Assembly: GCA_963205115.1 (NCBI GenBank)
Contig: CAUJHV010000029.1
Span: 124,001 to 188,000, forward strand
Length of the DNA: 64,000 bases
Origin: Pseudomonadota bacterium
GTDB lineage: Bacteria > Pseudomonadota > Gammaproteobacteria > Burkholderiales > Burkholderiaceae_C
Reading direction: 5' to 3'
A program made the position numbers and the translations under genes. This document shows positions 25,726 to 34,901 of the stretch, piece by piece; position 1 is the first letter of the stretch; each line of letters begins with the position of its first letter. The notes under the pieces were generated by a model that saw only the letters and a program-made list of their open reading frames with translations, had not been told where the DNA came from and made no database searches.

Positions 25726-27072
25726 ATGTCCCTGCACCAGCAACTGCTCGCACGCCAGGCGCAGAACCGACCCATTCGCGTGGCCCTGATTGGCGCGGGC
25801 AAATTCGGCTCGATGTACCTGGCGCAAGTGCCGCGCACTCCCGGCATGCACCTGGTGGGCATCGCCGACCTGTCGCCGGACAACGCCCGGCGCAACCTCG
25901 CCCGCGTAGGCTGGGCGCCCGAACGCAGCTCCGCCACCTCGCTCGACCAGGCCCTGCGCGACGGCAGCACGCACATTGGCGAGGACTGGCGGGCGCTGGT
26001 GCGCCACCCGGCCATCGACATCGTCGTCGAATGCACCGGCCACCCGATCGCCGCGGTCGACCATTGCCTGGCGGCGTTTGCCGCGGGCAAATCGGTGGTC
26101 AACGTGACGGTCGAAGCCGACGCCATGTGCGGCCCGATGCTGGCCGTGCGCGCCCAGGCCGCCGGCGTGGTCTATTCGCTGGCCTTCGGCGACCAGCCGG
26201 CGCTGATCTGCGACCTGGTCGACTGGGCCCGCACCTGCGGATTCCCGGTGGTGGCGGCCGGACGCGGGCACAAGTGGCTGCCGCACTTTGCGCAGTCGAC
26301 GCCGGAAACCGTCTGGGGCTACTACGGTCTGACCCCGGAACAGGCCGCGCGGGGCGGCCTCAACCCGAAGATGTTCAACAGCTTCCTCGACGGCAGCAAA
26401 CCGTCCATCGAAAGCACGGCGGTCGCCAATGCCACCGGCCTGGGCGTGCCGTCCGACGGCCTGCAGTACCCGCCGGCCAGCGTGGAGCACATCCCGCGCG
26501 TGACGCGCCCGCGCAGCGAAGGCGGCGTGCTCGAGCGCAAGGGCATGGTGGAGGTGATCTCCAGCCTCGAACCCGACGGCCGCCCGATCGGCTACGACAT
26601 CCGCATGGGCGTGTGGGTCACGGTGGAAGGCGAGACCGAATACATCCGCAACTGCTTCGAGGAATACAACGCGCAGACCGACCCCAGCGGCCGCTACTTC
26701 ACGCTCTACAAGCGCTGGCACCTGATCGGCCTGGAGGTGGGTTATTCGGTGGCCAGCCTGGCCTTGCGCGGCGAGGCCACGGGCGTGGCGCTCGGCTGGC
26801 AGGCCGATTGCGTGGCCACGGCCAAGCGCGATCTGCACGAGGGCGAGGTGCTGGACGGCGAGGGCGGCTACACCGTCTGGGGCAAGCTGCTGCCGGCGTC
26901 GACCTCGCTGCGGTTGGGTGGGCTGCCGCTGGGCCTGGCGCACGGCATCCGCATGCGCCGCGCCGTGCCGCGGGGGCAGTCGCTGACCTGGGCCGACGTC
27001 GTCGCCGACGAATCGAGCGCGGCCTGGATGTTGCGCCGCGAGATGGAGCGCACGCTGGCAGCTGGCGGCTGA
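25726..27072 (+). CDS. NAD(P)-binding (homoserine dehydrogenase-like) oxidoreductase with C-terminal SAF-like domain
   Basis: IRVALIGAGKFGSMYLAQVPRTPGMHLVGIADLSPDNARRNL...KRDLHEGEVLDGEGGYTVWGKLLPAS. Confidence 0.8.
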   Translation: MSLHQQLLARQAQNRPIRVALIGAGKFGSMYLAQVPRTPGMHLVGIADLSPDNARRNLARVGWAPERSSATSLDQALRDGSTHIGEDWRALVRHPAIDIVVECTGHPIAAVDHCLAAFAAGKSVVNVTVEADAMCGPMLAVRAQAAGVVYSLAFGDQPALICDLVDWARTCGFPVVAAGRGHKWLPHFAQSTPETVWGYYGLTPEQAARGGLNPKMFNSFLDGSKPSIESTAVANATGLGVPSDGLQYPPASVEHIPRVTRPRSEGGVLERKGMVEVISSLEPDGRPIGYDIRMGVWVTVEGETEYIRNCFEEYNAQTDPSGRYFTLYKRWHLIGLEVGYSVASLALRGEATGVALGWQADCVATAKRDLHEGEVLDGEGGYTVWGKLLPASTSLRLGGLPLGLAHGIRMRRAVPRGQSLTWADVVADESSAAWMLRREMERTLAAGG

Positions 27073-27193
27073 GCTTCGAGGCCGGTACCTGGCGGCGCAC
27101 AGGCGCCGGACCCGCCAGCCCGCGCGGGCCGGTGCATGTCTGCATCGGCTGCCTGCCTCGCCTGACCCGGCGGCGGATGACGCCAAGTCCGGC

Positions 27194-28198
27194 TCAATCC
27201 CCCTCGGCCGCCGCGCCGTCCACTTCCTGCGTACGCAGCGCGTCGATCTCCGTCTGGCGCGAGCCGGCACGGCGGTAGAACGCATCCAGCGTGGCGCCGC
27301 CCGTGAGCTGCCAGCCGGGTGGCCGCACGACCGTCATGAAGCCGGTGGGCGTGAGCTGGCGGTGGTTCTGCCAGGTTTCCAAGGTGCTCAAGCCCAGCGA
27401 CAGCACCAGCAGCCCGCCCACGACGGCCCAGGCACGGCGCGAGGGCCGGCCAAAGGCGATGCTGACATGGCCCAGCAGCGCAATCGCAGCAGCCACCGCC
27501 CATATCGGCCGCTGCCAGGTGACCAGGGGCGGCCAATCGAGGGCGTAGGCCAGCGTGGCCAGCGGCCAGGGCAGGATCACCGCCGCCAGCAGCACGGTGC
27601 AGGCCCAGCCGAAGTGCCGCCCGAATTGCGACGGTGCGTGGAAGATGCGCGTGAGCAGTCCCCACAGACCGGCCCACACGGCCAGCGCCAACACGCCCGT
27701 CACGAGGCTGGACACGGCGCTGAGCGGCTTGAACTCGTCGAACGCGTTGAACCACATGTCCGCGGCCACGGCACCAAAGGCCAGCACGGCCATCAGGGGC
27801 ACCAGCCAGGCCGGTTCGTGGTGTCGCGATTGCAGCGGCAGTTCGGCCGCCACGGCCTCGTTGGCGTCGCACAGGCGCCAGCGTGTGCGGCCGGTCTCGA
27901 TCCACTCGCCAGGCGTCAGTGCGAAGCTGCCGGCGGGCGCGCGGGCGCCCTGGCGTGCATCGCGCGAGGGCAGGCGGCACACGCCGTTGTGTGTGCCCAG
28001 ATCCGTGAGCGTGAGGGCGCCGCTGGCGGCATCGCGGTCCAGCCGCACGTGCGCGGGTGCGACATGCGGATCGTCCAGGATGATGTCGCAGCCGTAGCCG
28101 CGTCCCAGCGTCACGGGCCAGCTGCGCAGACGCACGCGCTGGACCACACGCTGCTGGCGGTCCAGCACCTCGAGGACATGGCCGATGGCGGCGGTCAT
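27194..28198 (-). CDS. FHA domain-containing multi-TM protein
   Basis: LGRGYGCDIILDDPHVAPAHVRLDRDAASGALTLTDLGTHNGV FHA signature, then several TM helices; ATGA overlap with protease gene. Confidence 0.82.
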   Translation of the reverse strand: MTAAIGHVLEVLDRQQRVVQRVRLRSWPVTLGRGYGCDIILDDPHVAPAHVRLDRDAASGALTLTDLGTHNGVCRLPSRDARQGARAPAGSFALTPGEWIETGRTRWRLCDANEAVAAELPLQSRHHEPAWLVPLMAVLAFGAVAADMWFNAFDEFKPLSAVSSLVTGVLALAVWAGLWGLLTRIFHAPSQFGRHFGWACTVLLAAVILPWPLATLAYALDWPPLVTWQRPIWAVAAAIALLGHVSIAFGRPSRRAWAVVGGLLVLSLGLSTLETWQNHRQLTPTGFMTVVRPPGWQLTGGATLDAFYRRAGSRQTEIDALRTQEVDGAAAEGD

Positions 28199-29625
28199 TT
28201 GGCGGTGCTCCGGCCGATGGCCTCGACAAAGCGGTGCGACTCCTGCATCGCGCGCGCGTAGGCGACACCGTTGAGCTGCAGCACGCTTTCCAGCCCGGAC
28301 TGCGCGCTGTCGAGCGTCACGACGACGGTGGACACGTCGTACAGGCCCTCGAGCTTGCGGTAGGCGCGGGCGCAGACCACCACGCGCAGCGGCAGGTGGG
28401 TGTTGCGCACGAAGTCTTCCGTGCAGCGGGAGGCCGTGCGGTCACGCGTCTGGCCGGCGACGTGGTAACCCTCGTTGGACATGCTCTGGCTGCGCATGGC
28501 CGACAACCGCAGCGCGCCCAGGCGGTCGGAGGTGACCACCTCGTGCTGCGTGCTCACGCTGCCCACCTGCAGCGAGCTCTTGATGTAGCGCGCGCTGTCC
28601 AGCGAACAGCGCGCCGTCTCCAACCGGTAGCTGCGCTTGTCGGCATTCGAGACGTCGCCCCAGCAGCGGGCCAGGGTGTCCGGGATCACCGGCACGCGGT
28701 AGGGCCCCAGCGGCTGCGTGCGCCAGTTGCCGGTCTGCATGCGGTCCAGCATCAGGTTCTGGTGGGCCATCAATTGCGCGAGCATCTCGGCGCGCAGGTC
28801 GGCATTTGTCACCGGCTTGCCGGTCGCGGCCCGCACCTGCGCACGCGCCAGCAAGGTCTTCACGAAGCGCACAGGCACCTGGAAGTTGGTCAGCTCGGCG
28901 CTGCGGCCGTAACCGGCCACGTTCACGCCGACCACGCGGCCTTCGTCGTCCAGCGCCGGGCCACCGGACACACCGGGGTTCATGGCGCCGGTGAACAGCA
29001 GGTGCGGGTACAGCGAGCGTTCGGGCAGCCCGTTGTAGGTGCCTTCCGAAATGGCGAAGCCCAGGTCCAGCGGATTGCCCAGCGACAGCACCTTGTCGCC
29101 CTGGCGCAGCGAGTCGTCGGGCGCCAGGGTCATCACGGGCCACGGTGTCTGCCGCTGCGCGGCACCCACCTGCACGACGGCGAGGTCGTGCTGCACGTCG
29201 ATGGCCAGGATCTGCAGCGGCCCGCGCACGCCGTCGGTCCGCACGAACTCGGCGCGGTAGCGGTCGGGCTCCTGCACGAGCTGCGAGATGACGTGGTAGT
29301 TGGTGACCAGCAGGCCGTCGGGCGAGACGCTGAAGGCCGAACCGGCCGACGCCTGGCTTTCCGAGCCCGCGACGATGACCCGCACCTGCACGAGCTTGTC
29401 GCGGTGCTGGTCGTAGATGCGGCGGGCCAGCGACGAAGGCGGCGCCGGCAGGGGCTGGGCGGGCGCTGCTTCCGGCGCGGAGGCGACGGGCGCGGCACGC
29501 GGCAGCACACCCGGCAGGTTGCCCGGCACGGTCCCCACGGGCTGTGCCGCGGCTGCACCACAGGTCAGTCCAATGGCGAGCAGCCGCCCGATCCCCCTGA
29601 AGCCACGGCGGGCGTGTGTTCTCAT
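28195..29625 (-). CDS. secreted trypsin-like (S1C-type) serine protease
   Basis: Signal-like N-terminus; SAFSVSPDGLLVTNYHVI, DVQHDLAVVQV, GAMNPGVSGGPALDDEGRVVGVNV (His/Asp/Ser). Confidence 0.85.
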   Translation of the reverse strand: MRTHARRGFRGIGRLLAIGLTCGAAAAQPVGTVPGNLPGVLPRAAPVASAPEAAPAQPLPAPPSSLARRIYDQHRDKLVQVRVIVAGSESQASAGSAFSVSPDGLLVTNYHVISQLVQEPDRYRAEFVRTDGVRGPLQILAIDVQHDLAVVQVGAAQRQTPWPVMTLAPDDSLRQGDKVLSLGNPLDLGFAISEGTYNGLPERSLYPHLLFTGAMNPGVSGGPALDDEGRVVGVNVAGYGRSAELTNFQVPVRFVKTLLARAQVRAATGKPVTNADLRAEMLAQLMAHQNLMLDRMQTGNWRTQPLGPYRVPVIPDTLARCWGDVSNADKRSYRLETARCSLDSARYIKSSLQVGSVSTQHEVVTSDRLGALRLSAMRSQSMSNEGYHVAGQTRDRTASRCTEDFVRNTHLPLRVVVCARAYRKLEGLYDVSTVVVTLDSAQSGLESVLQLNGVAYARAMQESHRFVEAIGRSTAK

Positions 29626-29647
29626 GGTTACATTGTGCGCGAGCGCG

Positions 29648-30577
29648 TCAATTTGCGCTGGTGCCGCTATTTGCAGCCTTTCGCGAGGGCCAGGTGGCCA
29701 GCAGCAGCCCCAGAACGGCCAGGCCCAACGCCGCCACGTGCGCCGCGCCGAAGGTCTCGCCCAGGAAAAGCACGCCCACCAGTGCGGCGCTGACGGGCAG
29801 CATCACGGTGAAGACACCGGCTCGCGGCGCCGGCACGTGGCGCAGGCCGCGCATCCACAGCCACACCGTGACCATGCTGGCGGCCAGCGCGTAGAAGACC
29901 AGCAGGACCCAGGTGGGCGCCGTGATGGCAGCGAAGTCGAATTGCCAGGCCTGCCACGCACCAAAGGGTGTGACCAGCGCCAGGCCCCACAGGTTGATCA
30001 GCGCACTGATGCGCCGCGGCGACACCTGCGCCGCCAGCCGCTTGCCGATGACCACATAACTGGCCTCGCAGATCACCGCGCCCAGCAGCAGTACATAGCC
30101 CCACCAGGGCGCGGCGGCGACCGGGACGCCGCTGGCGGATGCCGGCGCGCGGGCCATCGCGAGCAGCGCGATGCCCAGGGCCGCGCAGGCGATGGCCGCC
30201 CACACACGCCCGCCGATGCGCTCGCGCAGGAAGGCCCAGGACAGCAGCGCCACGGCCGCCGGAATCGCGGCCATCACGACACCCGCGGCCAGCGCCGAAG
30301 TGGCCGCCACGCCGAACAGCATGCAGATGCTGAAGAGGAAATTGCCGAGAAAGCTCTCCCAGAACAGCAGCACCCGGTCGTGGGGCGACAGCGGCGTCTC
30401 GCCGGCGACCCGGTGCACCCAGTGCGCCATCGCCACCGCGGCGATGCCAAATCGCAGCCAGGCCAGCAGGAACACCGGGAAGGCCGCGACGAGCAGCTTG
30501 GACAGGCCCACGTAGCTGCCCACCAGCGCCATGCTGGCAGCCAGGCTCAGATAAGCCGCGATCGGCGGGCGGTGCAT
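29648..30577 (-). CDS. DMT superfamily (EamA) transporter
   Basis: 10-TM-like hydrophobic pattern; two EamA repeats (LLGAVICEASYVVIGKRLAA..., LGETFGAAHVAALGLAVLGLLLA). Confidence 0.85.
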   Translation of the reverse strand: MHRPPIAAYLSLAASMALVGSYVGLSKLLVAAFPVFLLAWLRFGIAAVAMAHWVHRVAGETPLSPHDRVLLFWESFLGNFLFSICMLFGVAATSALAAGVVMAAIPAAVALLSWAFLRERIGGRVWAAIACAALGIALLAMARAPASASGVPVAAAPWWGYVLLLGAVICEASYVVIGKRLAAQVSPRRISALINLWGLALVTPFGAWQAWQFDFAAITAPTWVLLVFYALAASMVTVWLWMRGLRHVPAPRAGVFTVMLPVSAALVGVLFLGETFGAAHVAALGLAVLGLLLATWPSRKAANSGTSAN

Positions 30578-30610
30578 GCGGTGCGGAATCGGCTTGGCGC
30601 GTGAGGGGGA

Positions 30611-31939
30611 TCAGAACGCCGCAGCGTAGCGGTCCAACTCCCAGGCGCTCACGTGGCGCGCATAGGTGGTCCACTCCTGGCGCTTGAGCTGCAGGAACTC
30701 GGCCCACAGCGACGGCCCCAGGGCCTGGCCGACCACGCGGTCGCTGGCCAGCGCGTCCAGCGCTTCCGACAGCGAGCCGGGCAGCACGCCGATGCCTTCG
30801 GCACGGATGCGCGCCAGCGGCCACTCGAACAAGTCCTCGGTGCGCGCGTGGCCCGGGTCCAGCCCGCGTTCGATGCCGTCCAGGCCCGCGGCGATCAGCG
30901 CGGCGGTGGCCAGGTACGGGTTGGCCGATGCATCCGGCAGGCGCCACTCGAAACGCCCGGGCAAGGTGCGCACCAGCGCCGTGCGGTTGTTGGGCCCATG
31001 GGCCACGTAGGCCGGCGCCCAGGTCGTGCCAGAGAGCGATTCACCCACCGTGAGCCGCTTGTAGGAGTTGACCGTCGGCGCGGCCAGCGCGCACAGCGCT
31101 GGCGCATGGGCCATCACACCGGCAATGAACTGCCGGCCCAGCAGGGAGAGGTTTTCCGGACCCGCGGCCGGGCCCGGATCGAACAGGCAGGTCGAGCCCG
31201 ACCAGAGCGACACGTGCATGTGCATGCCGCTGCCGGGCTGGTTGGCAAACGGCTTGGGCATCATCGAAAAGACCATGCCGCGCGCCTGCGCCAGCTCGTG
31301 CGCGGCCAGCTTGAACAGCATCAGGTGATCGGCGCTGTGCAGCGCCTCGTCGTACGCGAAGTTGACCTCGTACTGGCCGTGTGCGTCTTCGTGGTCCAGC
31401 TGCAGCACGTCCAGACCGGCGGCTTCCAGCGCCTGGTGCAGCTCGCGCAGGAAGCCGGTCTGGCGCGACAGCGATTTCAGGTCGTACGAGGGCCGGTCGA
31501 GCCGGTCCGCGTCGTCGGCTGGCAGCCAGCGGTCGCCCACGCGCTTGAGCAGGAAGAACTCTGGCTCGATACCGGTGCGCAGCGTCCAGCCGCGCTCGGC
31601 CAGGCGCGCGCAGGCGCGGCGCAGCACCTGGCGCGGGCAGGATTCGAAGGGTTCGCCGCCGACAAAACCGTCGCCGACGATGCGCGCCACGCCCGGCATC
31701 CAGGGCAGGCAACGGATGGTGGCGGCATCGCCGCGCGCGTAGTACTCCGAGCGCGGCCCCGTGCGCGACAGGCCCGTGCCCCAGATCGACGGCCCGGAAA
31801 AGCCCGCACCCATCTGCAGCACGTCGTCCAGGTGTGCCAGCGGCACGAGCTTGCCCTTGGCCGTGCCGTGCACGTCCGCAAACTGCACGAGCAGGCTGTG
31901 CACGCCTGCCTCGCGCAGGCCTTGCTCGAGCGTGGTCAC
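30611..31939 (-). CDS. glutamine synthetase family protein (gamma-glutamylpolyamine ligase-like/GlnT)
   Basis: GIEPEFFLLKRVG...LDVLQLDHEDAHGQYEVNFAYDEALHSADHLMLFK...NQPGSGMHMHVSLW; start codon uncertain. Confidence 0.85.
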   Translation of the reverse strand: MTTLEQGLREAGVHSLLVQFADVHGTAKGKLVPLAHLDDVLQMGAGFSGPSIWGTGLSRTGPRSEYYARGDAATIRCLPWMPGVARIVGDGFVGGEPFESCPRQVLRRACARLAERGWTLRTGIEPEFFLLKRVGDRWLPADDADRLDRPSYDLKSLSRQTGFLRELHQALEAAGLDVLQLDHEDAHGQYEVNFAYDEALHSADHLMLFKLAAHELAQARGMVFSMMPKPFANQPGSGMHMHVSLWSGSTCLFDPGPAAGPENLSLLGRQFIAGVMAHAPALCALAAPTVNSYKRLTVGESLSGTTWAPAYVAHGPNNRTALVRTLPGRFEWRLPDASANPYLATAALIAAGLDGIERGLDPGHARTEDLFEWPLARIRAEGIGVLPGSLSEALDALASDRVVGQALGPSLWAEFLQLKRQEWTTYARHVSAWELDRYAAAF

Positions 31940-31964
31940 GATCGGATGGTCCTCACTGGGCGAC

Positions 31965-32078
31965 CCTCCGCGCTGCGCGCTGCGGGATTCGCGCATGGGA
32001 GCGGCCCGGCGGGCTCACTGGTGTGCCTTCGGGCTGCGCCCTCCGGTATTCGCGCTTGGGAACGGCCCGGCGCGCTCA
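31965..32078. repeat. two imperfect 53-bp direct repeats (31965-32017; 32026-32078), about 85% identical; related element at 37212-37263
   Basis: cctccgcgctgcgcgctgcgggattcgcgcatgggagcggcccggcgggctca vs ccttcgggctgcgccctccggtattcgcgcttgggaacggcccggcgcgctca. Confidence 0.9.
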
Positions 32079-33347
32079 TGCAGCCGCCAGCGCGTCGCGC
32101 AGGATGCCCATGGCCTCGTCGAACACGGGCTCGGCGATGGTCAGCGGGAACAGGAAGCGCAGCACGTTGGCATTCACGCCGCAGCTCAGCAGGATCAGCC
32201 CGCGCTGCAGGGCTTGCGCCTGCACGCGCTTGGTGAAATCCGCATCGGGCTCGCCGGTGCCGGGCTGGTTGAATTCGACCGCCACCATCGCACCCAGGCC
32301 GCGGATGTCGGCAATCTGCGGCACGCGGGCGCGCTCGGCCTGCAGCACGGCCTTGAGTTGGTCGCCCAGCATCGCGCCACGTTCGGGCAGCTTCTCCTGC
32401 GCCATCACGTCGATGACCGCATGCGCGGCGGCGATGGCCAGCGGGTTGCCGGCATAGGTGCCGCCCAGGCCACCCGGCGCCGGTGCATCCATGATCTCGG
32501 CGCGGCCGCACACGGCCGACAACGGTGTGCCGGCGGCCAGGCTCTTGGCGATGGCCATGAGGTCGGGCACCACGCCGTAGTGCTCCATAGCAAACATCTT
32601 GCCGGTGCGGCCGAAGCCGGTCTGCACCTCGTCGGCGATCAGCACGATGCCGTGTTCGTCGCACAGCGCGCGCAGCCACTGCACGGCCTCGGCCTGGATG
32701 ACGTTGAAGCCGCCTTCACCCTGGATGGGCTCGAAGACGATGGCCGCGACGCGGCTGGGTTCGATGTCGGCCTTGAAGAGGTGGTGCAGCGCGCGCTTGA
32801 CCTCGGCCAGATCGACACCCTGGCCCGGGAAGGGCACGTGGTAGATCTCGGGCGGGAAGGGCCCGAACCCGGCCTTGTAGGGCTGGACCTTGCCGGTGAG
32901 CGACACGGCAAACAGGCTGCGGCCATGGAAGGCGCCGCCGAAGGCGATGACACCCGATCGCTTGGTGTACGCGCGGGCGATCTTGACGGCGTTTTCGATG
33001 GCCTCGGCGCCGGTCGAGAAGAACGCGGTCTTCTTCGCATGCGTGCCCGGGGTCATCGCATTGATCTTCTCGGCCAGCGCGACATAACCCTCATAAGGCA
33101 CCACCTGCCAGCAGGTGTGTGTGAAGCGGCCGAGCTGCTCCTGGATGGCGGCGATCACCTTCGGGTGGCCGTGGCCGACATTCATCACCGCGATGCCGCC
33201 GGCAAAGTCGATGTAGCGGCGGCCTTCGACATCCCACAGCTCCGCGCCCTGCGCGCGATCGGCAAAAAAGCCGCACATGACGCCGACACCACGCGGCGTG
33301 GCAGCGGCCTTGCGGGCCTGGAGTTGTTCGTTGGGGGAGTGGTTCAT
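32076..33347 (-). CDS. gabT: 4-aminobutyrate aminotransferase
   Basis: RYIDFAGGIAVMNVGHGHPKVIAAIQEQ...FFSTGAEAIENAVKIARAYTKRSGVIAFGGAFHGRS...LIADEVQTGFGRTGKMFAMEH. Confidence 0.93.
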   Translation of the reverse strand: MNHSPNEQLQARKAAATPRGVGVMCGFFADRAQGAELWDVEGRRYIDFAGGIAVMNVGHGHPKVIAAIQEQLGRFTHTCWQVVPYEGYVALAEKINAMTPGTHAKKTAFFSTGAEAIENAVKIARAYTKRSGVIAFGGAFHGRSLFAVSLTGKVQPYKAGFGPFPPEIYHVPFPGQGVDLAEVKRALHHLFKADIEPSRVAAIVFEPIQGEGGFNVIQAEAVQWLRALCDEHGIVLIADEVQTGFGRTGKMFAMEHYGVVPDLMAIAKSLAAGTPLSAVCGRAEIMDAPAPGGLGGTYAGNPLAIAAAHAVIDVMAQEKLPERGAMLGDQLKAVLQAERARVPQIADIRGLGAMVAVEFNQPGTGEPDADFTKRVQAQALQRGLILLSCGVNANVLRFLFPLTIAEPVFDEAMGILRDALAAA

Positions 33348-33396
33348 GGTGTGCTCCTGTGCGGGCGCGGCTGCGCGCGCGGGTAACCCGTGCCCT

Positions 33397-34899
33397 TCAG
33401 GCCGGGTCGATGCGCAGCCAGGTGGTCTTCAGTTCGGTGTACTTGTCCAGCGCGTGCAGCGACTTGTCGCGGCCGTTGCCGCTTTGTTTGTAGCCGCCGA
33501 ACGGAACGGTGATGTCGTCTTCGTCGTACTGGTTGACGTGCACCGTGCCGGCGCGCAGCGCACGCGCCACGCGGTGGGCACGGCTGAGATGGCCGCTCCA
33601 GACGCTGGCCTGCAGGCCGTAGCTGGAGTTGTTGGCCAGCGCGATGGCCTCGGCTTCGGTCTTGAAGCGCACGATGGCCAGCACCGGGCCGAAGATCTCT
33701 TCGCGGGCGATCTTCATGCCGTTGTCGACCTGGTCGAAGACCGTCGGTTCGACATAGAAGCCGCCGGTTTCGGTGCGTGTGCGGCGGCCGCCGGCCACGC
33801 AGCGTGCGCCTTCGCTGTTGCCGGCTTCGATGTAGCCCATGACGGTGCGCAGCTGGGTCTCGTCGACCAGCGCGCCCATCACCGTGGAAGGGTCCAGCGG
33901 ATCGCCCGGCGCGTAGCTCGGCGCTTCGGCCGCGACGATCTCCACCAGCCGGTCGGCCACCCGTTCGTGGACCAGCGCGCGCGAGGGCGCGTTGCAGCTT
34001 TCGCCCTGGTTGAAGAACATCGAGCCGGCCAGCGTGCGCGCCGCGCGATCGATGTCTTCGACGTCGTCGAAGACGACGAAGGCCGACTTGCCGCCCAGCT
34101 CGTTGTAGACACGTTTGAGGTTGCTGCGGCCGGCGTATTCGAGCATGCGGCGGCCCGTTCGCGTGGAGCCGGTGAAGCCGATGGCATCCACATCCATGTG
34201 CAGCGCCAGCGCCTCGCCGGCCTCATGGCCGAAGCCCGGCACGACGTTCAGCACCCCCGGCGGCAGGCCGGCTTCCAGCGCCAGTTCGGCCAGGCGCAGC
34301 GCGCTGAAGGGGCTCTTCTCGCTGGGCTTGAGCACCACGGAATTGCCGGTGGCCAGCGCCGGGCCGAGCTTCCAGGCCGCCATGATCAGCGGATAGTTCC
34401 AGGGCACGATGACGCCCACCACGCCCATGGGCTCGCGCGTGATCATCGCCAGGCTGCTGGCGGCCGTGGGCGCGATCTCGTCGTAGACCTTGTCGATGGC
34501 CTCGCCGTACCAGGCCAGTGTGCGCGCCGTCGCAGCCACGTCCACCGACAGGGCGTACTGGATGGGCTTGCCCATGTCCAGCGTGTCCAGCAGCGCGAGT
34601 TCGTCGCGCGCGGCCAGCACCTTTTCCGCAAAGCGCTGCAGGACCTTCTTGCGCGCCGCCGGCGCCTGGCCGGCCCAGCGGCCGTCGGCGAAGGCGTGGC
34701 GCGCGGCACGCACGGCGGCCGAGACATCGGCTTCGCGCCCGCGCGCCACGGGCCCCAGCAGCCGCCCGTCGATGGGCGAGTGCTTGTCGAAAGTCTCGCC
34801 GGCCAACGCGGCGCGGCGCTCGCCGTCGATGAGCGCGCGGCCGTCGAACGCCTGCGCCGCGGCGCGATCGGCCCAGGACATGCCGGCGGTCGCGGCCAT
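33397..34899 (-). CDS. aldehyde dehydrogenase (PuuC-like gamma-glutamyl-aminobutyraldehyde dehydrogenase)
   Basis: ALDH motifs ELGGKSAFVVFDDVEDIDRA, FFNQGESCNAPSR; located in polyamine cluster. Confidence 0.87.
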   Translation of the reverse strand: MAATAGMSWADRAAAQAFDGRALIDGERRAALAGETFDKHSPIDGRLLGPVARGREADVSAAVRAARHAFADGRWAGQAPAARKKVLQRFAEKVLAARDELALLDTLDMGKPIQYALSVDVAATARTLAWYGEAIDKVYDEIAPTAASSLAMITREPMGVVGVIVPWNYPLIMAAWKLGPALATGNSVVLKPSEKSPFSALRLAELALEAGLPPGVLNVVPGFGHEAGEALALHMDVDAIGFTGSTRTGRRMLEYAGRSNLKRVYNELGGKSAFVVFDDVEDIDRAARTLAGSMFFNQGESCNAPSRALVHERVADRLVEIVAAEAPSYAPGDPLDPSTVMGALVDETQLRTVMGYIEAGNSEGARCVAGGRRTRTETGGFYVEPTVFDQVDNGMKIAREEIFGPVLAIVRFKTEAEAIALANNSSYGLQASVWSGHLSRAHRVARALRAGTVHVNQYDEDDITVPFGGYKQSGNGRDKSLHALDKYTELKTTWLRIDPA

Positions 34900-34901
34900 G
34901 A

